Shown in pieces: positions 51,101 through 61,800 of a DNA stretch of 64,000 nucleotides. Each line of letters starts with the position of its first letter. Positions within the stretch are counted from its first letter, which is position 1. The stretch lies in the NCBI GenBank assembly GCA_013396755.1, contig VWZF01003853.1:285208-349207 (forward strand). Direction: 5' to 3'. The notes beneath the pieces were generated by a model. It saw only the letters and a program-made list of their open reading frames with translations. It was not told where the DNA came from and did not search any database. This stretch comes from Sclerurus mexicanus (Eukaryota > Chordata > Aves > Passeriformes > Furnariidae). The position numbers were made by a program, and so were the translations under genes.

Positions 51101-54100
51101 ATTCACATTTCTAACAGGAATAAGAGCTTGCTGTGCAAGATCAATATGCAGAGAATACTTAGAAAGAATCCTTGGCCATGGTTGCTTACCTGCCTTTCTC
51201 CATGGTTTAAAATCTCTTTTTCTTGATGTGCTTATAGGGGTTAATTTTGTTTCATATGTCACTAGGATCCTGAGAAATAACAGAAAAAGAGTTCGGTAAA
51301 ATGTCCTCATTACTAATTTTTTTGATGTTCAATTGTTACAACTGCTGCAGGTGTTAGATAAAGCAGTATAGCCATTATTTCTACAACTAGGATAGCTCGT
51401 AACTCTCCAAGTTGCACATTATATTCTGCATTTTGTTGAGCTATTCCACCCTCATGAGTTTACTTTCACAGTTAAATTCATCATCTGATTTCAGTCTATT
51501 TTATTTGATTTTGTATATATCTGCTGTTTAGTGTTTTGATTATAGTATAGTAGAATAGATTCTGTTTTGAGTTAACAAACACTTAAGGGAATGCAGCATG
51601 TAAGTATGCTAAATAAAAGCATAGGGGCATAAATAAAAGCATTGGAGGCCACCAGTGTTCAATTAAATAAGTTTGTAACAGCAGCACCTATGAAGAGAAA
51701 GCTGAATCTTTCACAAAAGGCTGCTCCAAGTTTGATGTCACTTGCAAAGAAGGACTGATAGGTTTCTCTTTGCTTTTTTTTTTTTTAACTCTGATATTTC
51801 AGATTAGGTATTAAGACCTATCTGCAAACATACTAATGATTACATTCTTTTTAACACAAAATTGCATTGAGGGGGTGGCTGTTATTCTGGACAGTCAATG
51901 TCAAAGTGATGCTCACTTAAAATGAACGAGGCATGCTCATGGCTAGATCTGCACATAAATAAGCTTTATTCCTGTTCCTCAGGTATTTCTCAAGTCTCAA
52001 CACAAAGAAACACCATTGCATATTGTGTTGACACTGTTAATTGGTACTGCTGCCCAAAGAATCAATCCTGCACTCTTCTACAGCTGGATAACAATTTCTC
52101 TTTTTATGTGCTGCCTTCTTTTTGGTTTTTCTAGTTCACTTGTGGTGAATTAGCCAGAATAAAACTCATATAAAACTTACCAGGCAAAATTTTAAAAAAA
52201 GGGAGTGGGTATGTTGTGTAAGGGAGGAACTGGGTAGCTGGAGGGCTGCTTTTCTTGGCATTAGCTGGACTTATATTGGCTCGAAATACTAGTGAGATTG
52301 TTGCCTGAGTATCTTCACCACAGTGTGGATAGAGCAGCAGTACAGGAGAGTATTTTTCCAGGAGGGTGTATAAGGTATGCGGAAGATGAATGCACATACA
52401 GTTAATTCCGTACTTAGTACATTGCACTGGGGAAGTGATCCAAGCACTTTTATGTGTTTGTATGGGTTGACTGAAGACTGTGGGTCTTTCTAAAGGAAAA
52501 AAGATGTTATAAAGAGGATTATTTTTCTATTCATTCACTGTCCTGTTGAGGAAATGGAAGACTAGTAGCATATAACATGCTAATATGTTATGGAATAGTA
52601 CTTTGAATAAAAACGCATTATGAGATATTTCCTTCTTTTAATGAAGAGGAGCAAATGATACTTTTGGGGCCTGAAATTCACTCCTGGACCACTTGAGTCC
52701 TTTATGTCTCAGACAGCCTTTTGCTGCAAGCAATGAAGTTTAATGTCTTCTGTGTTTTTTGGCCCAGCCATTACCCATTAGGCAGAGACAATCAATTATG
52801 TTCAAGTAAGTAAAAAAATGACCGATTCTACAGTGTGCGTTTTGATGGTTACCAGTTTGGGCTGGATTAGAAGTAATGACTTGCATTTGAGATGTGATCT
52901 GTTATCTTCAATTAAGTACTTTTTTATGCTCTGATAGCGGTAAATTAGTTCCTCACTTGTGCTTCTTTGTAGATCATTTACATTCTCCTCTTTGCCTCAT
53001 AGTTCACTAACATATATGGGTTTCTGAAAAATGAGTATGGCAGAATTTTTCCAGATTTCTTCAGTTGCTTTTGTTGAAATTCTTTCAAGCCTGTTTATAA
53101 TGTAGATCTATGAAACATTAGAGGGTTTTGGTTTTTTTTTGTCAGGGGCTGCTTTTGAGCTATGACCTTGGATGATACAGAGCAGAGTTTAATAATCACT
53201 TGAGAATATCAGTATGCAGAACAATAAACATACCAGATTTCATTCCTTCCAGTGAGGCAGAAAACAGCACCATCATTTGGTTTAAACTAAAATAGCAAAA
53301 TTAACTTGGTGACAAAAGTGCCATTCACTTAGCAAAGCCTGAGTAGGATGTTCATTTATAGAATACTTTGTGGGTTCTGCCAATTATCAGGCTTGTTAGA
53401 AAGTTAAACTATTCCTAACCTCTTTGACTAGTATTTTATAACCCTCAGTTTTCAGATAATGCCAGTTACAACTGTACTTCCATCCTAGTACCATTTCTCA
53501 TCTTCGAAGTATTAAGCAAATATTAACATACACTTTTTTATTTACCTATAAATGAGAACAAGCTAGCACTTTCCTGGGCAGTGCACATCTGGTATTTTTC
53601 CGTTGAAAAATATTAGACTTCTTTTTTTGCTGTGTTTCCAGCTACTTTGTGTGATGGTTTGAATCAACTGGATGAAATTTTGCTGTATTTATTATATTAG
53701 AAGATAGGTATTATTTTTATATTAAATAAATTTCAGTTTATTGGGGGGGGGAGTTGGTGTTGGTATTATGGACGGGTTGAGTATACCAAATGTATTTGGC
53801 TGTAAATACTGGTATTTTTATGTGAGCGTGAAACATGATTTAACATTTGGTTCTTTAATTTACTCATCTGGAGATTAGGATTGTTTTTTTACACAGTGGA
53901 TTGTTCTGCAGTAGGTAGAAACTCTTATGTGTCTTGTGGCTAAGTTTTTTTTAAGGAGGGTTTATGATCTTCATCAAAACATGAACTGTTGGCCACTGCA
54001 GCTTGGTTTGTGATTCTGCTGAATATAAGCCCAGTGGTTGGCTCTGGAGAAGTAGAGACGGTTCATTCCTTTGGTTTTGCCCTATGACCACTTGAGGACG

Positions 54101-57100
54101 GGAAGCATGATGAAATACTTTCTCAAAGTATTCAATAGAAACTTACCATAAATAATTGGAGAAAAATAGAATAAATCAAGGCTTTTTTTGGTCTGGTAAT
54201 TCATAATTGAAACCACATTGAGGTTAAGTTGATTTTAAGAAAAACCCTGAAAAAGCCTTAACCACAGTGGCAGGAGATATATCTGTTTTGTTTAGATGTA
54301 TAGAAGAACTGCTTAGTTACCAAGTTCAACACTGCTATCCTTACCTCTGTGCTTCTAAAAAACAGTGAGTTGTTGTTCAGACTGTGTGGTTTCACTAATA
54401 TGTAGTTTACAACAAGCTGGCTAGGTGTTGAAAATAAAATACTCAGGGAGGAAAGCCCATTGTCTTGTTCATCAGAGCAGTGAAATTTTATTCTTCTTAA
54501 GTGCTGTTGTTGAGTTTTTCCACTAAATGATATCTGAGAAATTCTTGATTCTTCTTTAATATGGAACATCTTACACAACTGTGTTTTCCTGGAGACCAAT
54601 CTGCAATGCAATTTATAATGTGTCTGCTGTATCTTTCTTCAGGTCTTTCAGTGGTGAACACCCAAATAAGAAGCTTTGGGATGAGACTGAGTCTTAGTAT
54701 TATATGTATTATATTTCAGTATAGTAGTACTTAGTTTTCTATTTTGCCAGTGTCTTTGAAGCTCTGTAGCATTTATATGTTAGGATTGTCCATTTCTCAG
54801 TCCAGTTGTGTTCATTGACATCCTGAAGCTCCAACCTATCTCCCTTCTGTATCCTTCTAAGTATGGTTTGTTAAAAACTTCTCTCCCAAACTGAACCTGA
54901 AGACCACATCAAGTCCAGTCTGAACGTCCCACATAATAAGAATTCACCTCCCTTGCTACCGTGTCCTTAAGGTATTAACTTTTCCTAAAGTAGAATCAGG
55001 TTGCTTTTAATGACCGAAAGGGAGGACAGTATTTGATCTATTTATTGTAAAGGAAGGTGCCTTGTTTCTAAGGTATTATTACACGTGCACACTTGTAGAA
55101 GACATGCACAGGACAGCTGCAGCAGTCTGAATCCTTTTGTGTATACATAACCATTCCTTATGACTTCTCTCTCCCTAGCTTCAGGCTATTCCTAAGTTTT
55201 CACTGTCGCTCAGGTCCTACTACTTTGGATTTTCATATGAACTGCAAAGAGCTGTCAGACAACTGACACAGTGAGACTTAAGTGACATGAAATTTTTCTT
55301 AGGAAACTGGCATTTGAACTTGATCGTTTTTGCCCATAAAAGTGATTCACAGCAAGTGACCTATTAATCCTGGATTAATTATCCTGACTCTTCTAATGAT
55401 ATTAGCTGGGAGGGCGATAGTGAAGGGCTGTCTTATCCATAGCTGAGTGTCAGCACTTTGTCAAAGAAAGGTGATGGATGATCAATCTACTGTTGCTGTT
55501 TGCTCTCCTCTCTGAGTGAAAGTTCCTGTGAATTTCCATCGAGAATGTTAGTAAAAATGGGAAAGGACACCACTTGGTTGCTTGAATAGTGACGGGGAGA
55601 ACTCATCCCTGTGTCATTAACCATTTCATGCTTTGCTACCATAATGGAGATTTAATTAGGTTGCTGTTCAATTAATTGCCTGTATGGTTTGCTTTTTCTA
55701 AGCAGAAATCTGGAAGACTTTAGCAAATTATGGAGGCTTGAATTTGCCCGATTTCCTGCAGAAAGTGGGGTCAATAGGTCTCAGACTGTAGACACACTCT
55801 TCAGGCAGGCAGCAGGGGGTTGGCTCTTAATGGCACTTGAGAGATGCTTAATTGCCTTTTTGAAATGCTTTTCTCAAATGAGAGGCAGGGTTCTCGAATC
55901 CATTAGTGTGTGTCTACAGGCTTTTCCCTCCCTCCATCATCCTTTAGTAGGTGCATGAGCAAAACCAGCTCAAAAGTTGCCTTATTTTTCCTAAGTTATG
56001 ACCAGCAGGGGAGAATTTTCATGCCTTTCTAAAAGTAGTAGAAGTTGGGATTTAAGTAACGTGCTTATAAATGTAGGTTTTTAAGAGAAATCATGACCAA
56101 TTCAGGTACATATACATGTACTTGCACACATATGCATGTACTTGTATATGTATTTTTTTTCTGTAAGTACCTAAAATAGTCTTAGAATAATCCTTTTGAA
56201 AGGATATTAAAGCAAGCAATTTGTTAGGGAGTGCTGTGAACAGAGAAAGAGTTTCTAGGAAAAGTTCAAATGAGAGCCATTAATCAAGGTAGCAATTCTC
56301 ACCCATAAGTAATAAATAGAACATTGTTTGTAGATTACCAGTTATTTTTTCTTGTAGGACAGAAATATATTTTCTTGGCATTCTGATTATGATGTTAAAC
56401 CTCTGTTTCAAGTATTAATCAAAAGAAGCTTCTAAAAGTTGTTTTAAGAAGCTGCTTGACATTACCAGGGTCATTCGGATAATAGCAGTGGGGGCTGTGT
56501 GGAAACAGGTCTGTAGTAAAGCTTTAATGAGGTGGATTAAGCTCTGGTAATATTTAGATTGTGATTTGCTGCAGGAACTGAAGCTGCAGAAAAATCAGAG
56601 GGCTGTCCCTGTCTGCCACCAGTCATGTTACACAATTAGCAAAGTATGTACAAAAGCTTTCATATTAGAAAACTTACTAATCCGAAAGCAGATTTGTCTC
56701 CGCACATATCAGTTGCTGAAGTAATGGATGTATATTTTTTGCATTACTGGCTGTAGTCCTCTGCTATCACAGGTAGCTATGTCCCTTTCATGAACCAAAG
56801 TTCCGTATTGTATTGTTACTGTTTCTACATTATCCTGCTATTCCTTTTGGATAAAAACTAGAGCTTCATGTTTTCTATTAGGAACCTCACAAACAGTTTA
56901 AGTTGAATGCAGCTTGTACAAGACCTGATAAAGTATGTGTAGCTGAAGGCAGTCTGTCTTTCCAACTATTTCAGGATGTCTGAACTTATTACTGCTAATG
57001 ACAGATCCTTGCCTGGAACATACCCTTAGACCATCCTGGACAAAACAGTGTGCCAATGCTGTGCTTAACTTTTCAACCTCACATATTTATCCCCGCTTCA

Positions 57101-58651
57101 GTTTTGATTTGTTCATAGAAAGAAATCATATTCACATCTTATTTCTTTCTCCTTTACCAAAATGGTCAAAATGTTATTATGTCTTTGAGTAAATAGGCTC
57201 TCTATTCTCCTTATCCTTGGAGTTATTTTAGTTAGAGGTGTCTAACCATTAAACAGAAGGAAAGGTGATTGTTGGGTGTATAAAGTAACCCACAGACTAA
57301 ATAGGGAAACAGAAAATTGCAAGGTTTACTTCCTGCAAGTATGGACTGATACCTTTGAATCTGTAAAACTTGCTCTCTTTCTGATACAAGCAAGCTTATG
57401 GTACAAACTTAGCTGGAGATTTTAATGGTATTTCTGTAAACTGCTGTCAGTTATTAGCCTCTTATGAGTGTTCGTAGTTTTTGCAGGCTAGGATTCAGAA
57501 CTTCCCTGCAAAACAGCATCACTCAGTTTATGCCTTCCCAGCTCCCCTTTTCACCTTATCCCAAAGGGTCTGTTTTTTTCCCTTTGCTTCTCTGACCGAC
57601 CCCTGCTTGGAATGTCAGTTGGAATGGAAAAGTTGAGACTAAAATGCTGGTGCTTTCATTCTCATCAAATGGTCCCTTCACTGCTTCCTCCCCCATATTG
57701 TCAGCTCCAAAGGAGGTTGGCACAGTCAGTGAGAATTTAGCTGTCTGTCTTGTTTTATGCCAGCTGGGCTGGCTTCCTTACGTATTGAAGACCTTTAAAG
57801 TCTTAAAAGGGATGCCCTAGTTAAAATTCACAAGGAGCAGATAACTCTCTAAAATTCATCTTTGGATCTCATGCCTTGTTTGGGTTTTTTTTTTATGTAA
57901 TAGGTGAGGATTTTCCACCATTGAACAAACTCAGCTTTGTGAAAGCTAGTACATTATTCCTCTTCGTGCCTGCTTTTGCCCTTTTTGCTTGGGTGCACAT
58001 TTTGTGCCAGGTTTATGGTTTTGTTGTTAATGCTCTTTCACTTCTGAAATTGTAATTCTGATTAAGTTTCTCCTTTTTTATTGAGTTCTGGCTATAAATA
58101 TAGATGTCTCAAAAGAGTGATTAGTAAATGAGAATTGAGTCATGCTGGTGGGGTTAAGAATTCATGCTTGGTTTTTCTTCTTCACAAATCTATCTGCCTC
58201 TTTCACTTTATTTTTTACCTAAACCCCTACTAGTTTTCAATGTTACAGCTAGGCAGAAATGAAATTTGAATTAAGAAAGAAATTGGAATAAAGGTTTTGA
58301 GAAATATCTGTAGACCACTGTTGTCAGAATTGGAGAGTCAACCTGCCCGGTCTGAGCAAATTCCAAGTCTGGCAGTTAGGTCCTGGCTATATGAATTACT
58401 CCCTACTGTGAAAAGTCACTTTAATCAAATTGTTTTGCTGTTTTCTTGTTTTCCTTCACAGAAATGGAGCAGTGTGAGCAACCCGCTCTTCCTTCCACTG
58501 ATCCCACCTCAGTCCCAAGGTTTCACAGCCATAGTTCTGACCTATGACCGAGTGGAGAGCCTTTTCCGAGTCATCACAGAGGTGTCTAAAGTGCCTAGTC
58601 TATCGAAATTGTTAGTTGTCTGGAATAACCAGAATAAGAATCCACCAGAAG
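14571..58651 (+). CDS. EXT2: EXT2, exostosin-2, coding exons 1-8 of the gene (3' part missing)
   Basis: EXT2 is a Golgi type II membrane glycosyltransferase that pairs with EXT1 to polymerise the GlcA-GlcNAc backbone of heparan sulphate; loss of either human gene causes multiple osteochondromas. Coding exons are 14595-15130 (exon begins 14571), 15304-15393, 20239-20355, 24435-24630, 27922-28061, 28930-29023, 48939-49070 and 58462-58651. All introns are GT-AG and all phases join, giving 498 codons plus one base against about 718 residues in the mammalian protein. Residues 1-24 are a basic cytosolic tail and 25-46 the membrane anchor. A stem follows, then the exostosin GT47 domain (about 100-380). 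The GT64 domain starts near GFTAIVLTYDRVESLFRVI; its DxD metal site and C-terminus lie right of the window. No frameshift or stop is seen. The 5' UTR exon is probably in the CpG block at 12440-12572. Confidence 0.97.
15304..15393 (+). CDS. EXT2: EXT2 exon, GT47 ([16 protein letters not shown])
   Basis: The acceptor is TTGCTACAG and the donor GATAG|GTATGC. It encodes residues 179-208, including [20 protein letters not shown], a strongly conserved exostosin segment. It begins and ends with codons split after two bases. Confidence 0.97.
15394..20238 (+). other. EXT2: EXT2 intron after exon 15304-15393
   Basis: This 4.8-kb intron is AT-rich and largely unique-looking. I see no CR1, no convincing extra exon and only short homopolymer tracts. 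Confidence 0.7.
20239..20355 (+). CDS. EXT2: EXT2 exon, GT47 ([20 protein letters not shown])
   Basis: The acceptor is TTTTCCAG and the donor CCAGG|GTAAAG. It encodes residues 209-247, through IPVYSPLSGEVDLPERGPG. Confidence 0.97.
20883..21895 (-). mobile_element. CR1 LINE fragment, antisense, about 1 kb
   Basis: It lies antisense to EXT2, with its 3' end at the left (AGAATATCCTGAGTTGGAAG region). Read on the minus strand it carries the C-terminal part of CR1 ORF2, with recognisable pieces such as ESSAVERDLEVLVDGK, VQRRDMKVKGLDGKPYKEQL, LFSLEKRRLRGDL and DIFSLVTIDRT. The pieces are spread over more than one frame, so frameshifts and substitutions have killed it. The right part includes the region corresponding to the FADDTKL motif area of reverse transcriptase. 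The element is 5'-truncated, as is typical. Confidence 0.92.
23561..23580. repeat. GT microsatellite
   Basis: A short GT dinucleotide run with one interruption, within an EXT2 intron. Confidence 0.85.
24435..24630 (+). CDS. EXT2: EXT2 exon, GT47 (DKCTNLSDGV)
   Basis: The acceptor is GGTTTTTCAG and the donor CTTCAG|GTAAGG. It encodes residues 248-313 and ends in phase 0 after YPQVLQ. It contains SVLILDKCTNLSDGVPAVRK. Confidence 0.97.
24631..27921 (+). other. EXT2: EXT2 intron after exon 24435-24630
   Basis: This 3.3-kb intron is AT-rich, with an A/CAAA-rich tract near 25681-25700 and a short CA run near 27852. No gene or mobile element is recognised. Confidence 0.7.
27922..28061 (+). CDS. 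EXT2: EXT2 exon, GT47 ([20 protein letters not shown])
   Basis: The acceptor is TTGTTGACAG and the donor AAGAG|GTCTGT. It encodes residues 314-359, with AGCVPVIIADSYILPFSEVL, the C-terminal core of the exostosin domain. Confidence 0.97.
28062..28929 (+). other. EXT2: EXT2 intron, 0.9 kb
   Basis: A short intron with nothing recognised in it. It ends in a T-rich tract before the acceptor. Confidence 0.75.
28930..29023 (+). CDS. EXT2: EXT2 exon, end of GT47 (SIPQRQIEEMQRQ)
   Basis: The acceptor is GCTTTTAG and the donor AGACAG|GTATAA. It encodes residues 360-391 and ends in phase 0. It is followed by the longest intron in the window. Confidence 0.96.
30613..30651. repeat. CAAA-type low-complexity repeat
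   Basis: Repeated CAAA units with AAAAC variants over about 39 bases. Confidence 0.8.
32624..32660. repeat. AT/AC-rich low-complexity tract
   Basis: Alternating TA and CA dinucleotides (ATATATACATACACAAATA), imperfect. Confidence 0.7.
34441..34659 (+). CDS. Possible alternative terminal exon of EXT2
   Basis: A very good acceptor (TTTCTCTTCTGATTTCAG, ending 34440) is followed by 72 open codons and a TAG at 34657-34659. The preceding EXT2 exon (28930-29023) ends in phase 0, and this frame starts exactly at the acceptor in phase 0 with LPPNFNQTYREVEMLERRN. AATAAA stands at 34818-34823. Splicing here would give a protein cut after the GT47 domain with a new 72-residue tail and no GT64 domain. 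I do not recall such an isoform. An open run of this length can occur by chance. Confidence 0.25.
   Translation: MPPNFNQTYREVEMLERRNSIKLGSYVEDKHPEHSFLRENLQLELTVLEKPLAFTHYESSALGKVLFGTGTS
34818..34823 (+). other. AATAAA downstream of possible alternative exon
   Basis: A canonical hexamer 159 bases after the TAG at 34657-34659. It is meaningful only if the alternative terminal exon is real. Confidence 0.3.
34862..34934. repeat. A/C-rich low-complexity tract
   Basis: About 70 bases are almost free of G and T on the plus strand, with repeated AAAAC and CCAAA units. Confidence 0.85.
37991..38028. repeat. Poly-T tract
   Basis: Long T runs broken by single G and CC. On the minus strand it explains the lysine-rich open frame at 37817-38161. 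Confidence 0.85.
47625..47674. repeat. 25-bp tandem duplication
   Basis: Two adjacent units beginning CAGTAACTGAATAAGATAGA and CAGTAACTAAATAAGATAAA differ at only two positions over 25 bases. This is a small minisatellite-like slippage event. Confidence 0.85.
48939..49070 (+). CDS. EXT2: EXT2 exon, inter-domain linker
   Basis: The acceptor is TCTTTATAG and the donor GCTGTG|GTAAGT. It encodes residues 392-435, ARWFWEAYFRSMKAIALATL to EEWNDPPAV, phase 0 at both ends. It links the GT47 and GT64 domains. Confidence 0.97.
49071..58461 (+). other. EXT2: EXT2 intron, 9.4 kb
   Basis: Mostly AT-rich. It contains a G run at 53743-53752 and a TACATGTACTTG-type repeat near 56106-56151. A patch at 55630-55960 has homeodomain-like ATTA sites and looks like conserved non-coding DNA. 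No mobile element is recognised. Confidence 0.65.
58462..58651 (+). CDS. EXT2: EXT2 exon, start of GT64 domain
   Basis: The acceptor is TTTTCCTTCACAG and the donor AGAAG|GTAAGA. It encodes residues 436-498 plus one base: KWSSVSNPLFLPLIPPQSQG, then FTAIVLTYDRVESLFRVITE, the first strand and helix of the GT64 fold, ending NNQNKNPPE. The next exon lies outside the window. Confidence 0.97.
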
Positions 58652-58980
58652 GTAAGACCCCCATGGTAGGTGTGGTGGAGAAAGGTGAAACTGAACATAG
58701 CATATCTATTTGCACCTGTTGCAGAATGACCCGACTTCTACTTCATTAATATTTGAAAAGTATTTTATGGTTCTTTCAAAATAATACATTTGGATTTTTT
58801 TGTGGCAGCGTTTTTGAATGTGAAGTGAGAAAAGGTGAAGGAGGTAACAGGGAAAAAGCATACCAGTGGTTGTGCTGCTAACTTCAGAATCAGAAGTAAC
58901 AAATACAATAGTTACAGAAACATTTCTGTCCTTAACTTTTTTGGGTGGAGTGGTAAGACCGGACCTATCTTTGATCTGTG

Positions 58981-59028
58981 GGTATACTTGGTATATTTGG
59001 TATTATTTATATATACTTGGTATTATTT
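58981..59028. repeat. Short tandem repeat, TACTTGGTAT type
   Basis: Units of the form TACTTGGTAT and TATTTGGTATTATT recur about three times with small changes. Confidence 0.7.
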
Positions 59029-61740
59029 CTCTGTAGACGTCTCTCATCACAGGGTATCTGTGCTAATATAATATACTACTGCTGCTGGACTGTTTTCTAC
59101 AACAAACATGGTTGAAAGCAGCAAAGTAGTTTGAACACTTGTAGCTATGAAATAAGTGAATATTTTGACTGATGAAATGAAAACTTGGGCCATATTGAGT
59201 GTCTGAAAATTAATTTCCGTACCACCAGAATATCTTGTGGAAATGCTACTCTTTGCCCAATAAGACAGTAGGTGCTGTTTTAAAATGTTTCTCTTTCCAA
59301 CATGTATGATACACTATTTTGCTCTTTATAGTATCTGTGTGAGTATGGTGACATCTGCATGATATCTGATTTTTTTTTTAATTCATGATTATTTTAAAAT
59401 GAGGGCACATTCATGGGCATTTTCTCAAATTGTTTGAATGTGTAGATTTTGGAAGAAGAGTTAGTTTCAAAGGTATATGAATGACCCCAGTATGAACTCA
59501 GTGCAGTAAATGTCGCAATTAAGTTGTTTAAATTTCAGTAGCTGAGATGTGCTGTGCCAGTCTGACATACTGTACTCCCTCATTCCATGACCTCAGTCTC
59601 CGGCTGCCCAGTCCTCGGAGCCTGATGCCCACGTTTTCAAACCCAAGATCCCAATCCCATGTTTTTCTGTCTCCTTCCATGCAATGCCACTGCACTCTCC
59701 ATGGCTGCTCAGTGTCCAACCAACTCCCTTATTTTCCAGCCCTGGGCCACCTGTCTCATGAGAACATGCTGCTGCTAATCTTCTCCCAGGTGATCACTGG
59801 AATCATAAGTCCTGACATTGCTAAATTCCAAATTACAAAAATCACCATGAAGTAAATGGGAGGCATTGCCCCATGCAGAGAAAGGTAGCTAGGCTTGGCC
59901 TTTGGTAATCCTCTCCAGTGCTGGACATACACTCCAACGCTACTTATTTTATTTTCATGCTTATATATTTTCTAGCATAATCTTCTTCCAAGTTCTGAAT
60001 ACTAGTACTAAAATCCTGAGCACTGTGTTAGGCAATGAGAGCCTCCTCTTCTCATTCTGGCTTAAATACTGTAGATACAGTAGCTGTGTACGAGTCTGGT
60101 TCCCATATGCTGTACACACGAATGTCTCATTCTCGTCTGAAAATGTGGTGATTTTGTGGGACAAGAAGTGTTTCCCTCTAGGAATACTTGTCCAAAAAAA
60201 TGCTCTGTTGTGGATTCTTCTGTCTTCTGTAGTGAATGAAGTGTGTTGTTAGGACTCCTTACTTTGTAATTCTCTTTCCAGAGGCTTCAATTGCAGCAGC
60301 GTTCTACTCTTCAAAGTGAGCTATTCTGCATAGCGGCAAGATACAATGTAAAGATTACTTCCTGACCCCTTGTCTCAATTTACCATCTCCTAGCTACTTC
60401 TCAGAGCCAAGCTATTGCTGCCATTCCCTTGGCTCATTTGCCATTTTGGCAACTTGCTCCAGTTTAAAGCAGAGTAGCTTTAATGTTTGCTTTAAAAAGT
60501 ATTTTGTAATACTGCTCTGCTAAATACCTCAAGTTTAGTGGGTTTTTTATGTTTTACAGCCCTTTGGAGTGAAATTGGTTGCATATAAATTGATAACAAC
60601 TGGAATTTTTACAGTAAAAGTTTCTTTTCTAAAAGCAAAAAGGCTTAGTGTTATATTCAGTTTTGTGGTCACTGAATGCAGGTGGATTTGACCCAATAAA
60701 TTGTTTCCACATTTCCTTTGAGTGATCTGAGATACAGGAGAGTTGAAGCAAATAGATCATTAGAATGAGCTTTTATTTTAAATTATTGTATTAATCTTGA
60801 AAATTAAAGTGTGTTTAATATTTTTCTGCCTCTATTACCACTAAGTCATAAATCAGTTAAAAAGAAGAAGAAAAAAAGCCTTTGCCTATGGAGCTTAAAA
60901 TAGTGGATTCAAGAGCAGAGTTGAAAGCATAGGCAATTTTGTCCTTGCATTAGCCTAAGCATTGCATTGAAGCGAATAACTATTTGTTTCTAGTCCCTTT
61001 ATTTCTGTTACAACCATTGTAATCTCTTGGCCTATGGCTAGAGAGAGGTCAGTTTGATTAAATTACCTTGTTTTATTCCAGGTCCATGCAGGGCATTCCA
61101 CTTGGCTCTTCAACCAGTCTCTCGTTCAGTCTGTCTATTAGTGATCCTAATCCTCGGACTTCAAAGCTTCTGCTGTTTATAGCCTGTTAAAGCCAGGAAG
61201 TTTCTGATGGATTAGAACAAGGAATGAGTTTGAAGTTTGTAATGTGCACCACTGTCACTGATAAAGTCTGGTTTATTACCCTACAGTAGTATCTGCACTT
61301 TTATGGCTATTCACTTTTAATTGGTTGTAGTAAAGCAGAGGTGCTTAACATTCTAGAGCATCAAGTGCTGTATTTCTTGGTCCTTTCCATGTAAGGGACA
61401 TGTTTCAGTACATAAGCAGATCTTGGCTTTTGTCATTGCAATCCTTTGTGTGTTTTTGTTTTTCTTGTGTAAGTGTGAGGGCTGGGTGAAGAACATCCAA
61501 ATGGTCTTCCTTAGTGAGTATGTGCACTAAATTGAGGATTGGGTATAGGTTTCCTGGGATATAGCTGGCATAGTGCCACACAAGTGACATGTGGCCGCTT
61601 CTTTCTTTCCTCTGTCAACACTGGAAAAATACGAAAACTGAAAATGTCATTTTTATCAAAGTAGTATGTATTGGAAATAGAAGGAATCTGTCCTTAGGAA
61701 CGGAAAGGTTTGAAGTACACGCAAATTCTAAAAATAATGT

Positions 61741-61800
61741 TGGTCTTTTGTTTTGGGGGTTTTGTTTGGTTGTGGTTTTTTTGGTTCTGTGTTTTTTAGT
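61741..61800. repeat. T/G-rich low-complexity tract
   Basis: About 60 bases consist almost only of T and G, with T and G runs alternating; it is an eroded simple repeat. Confidence 0.75.
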
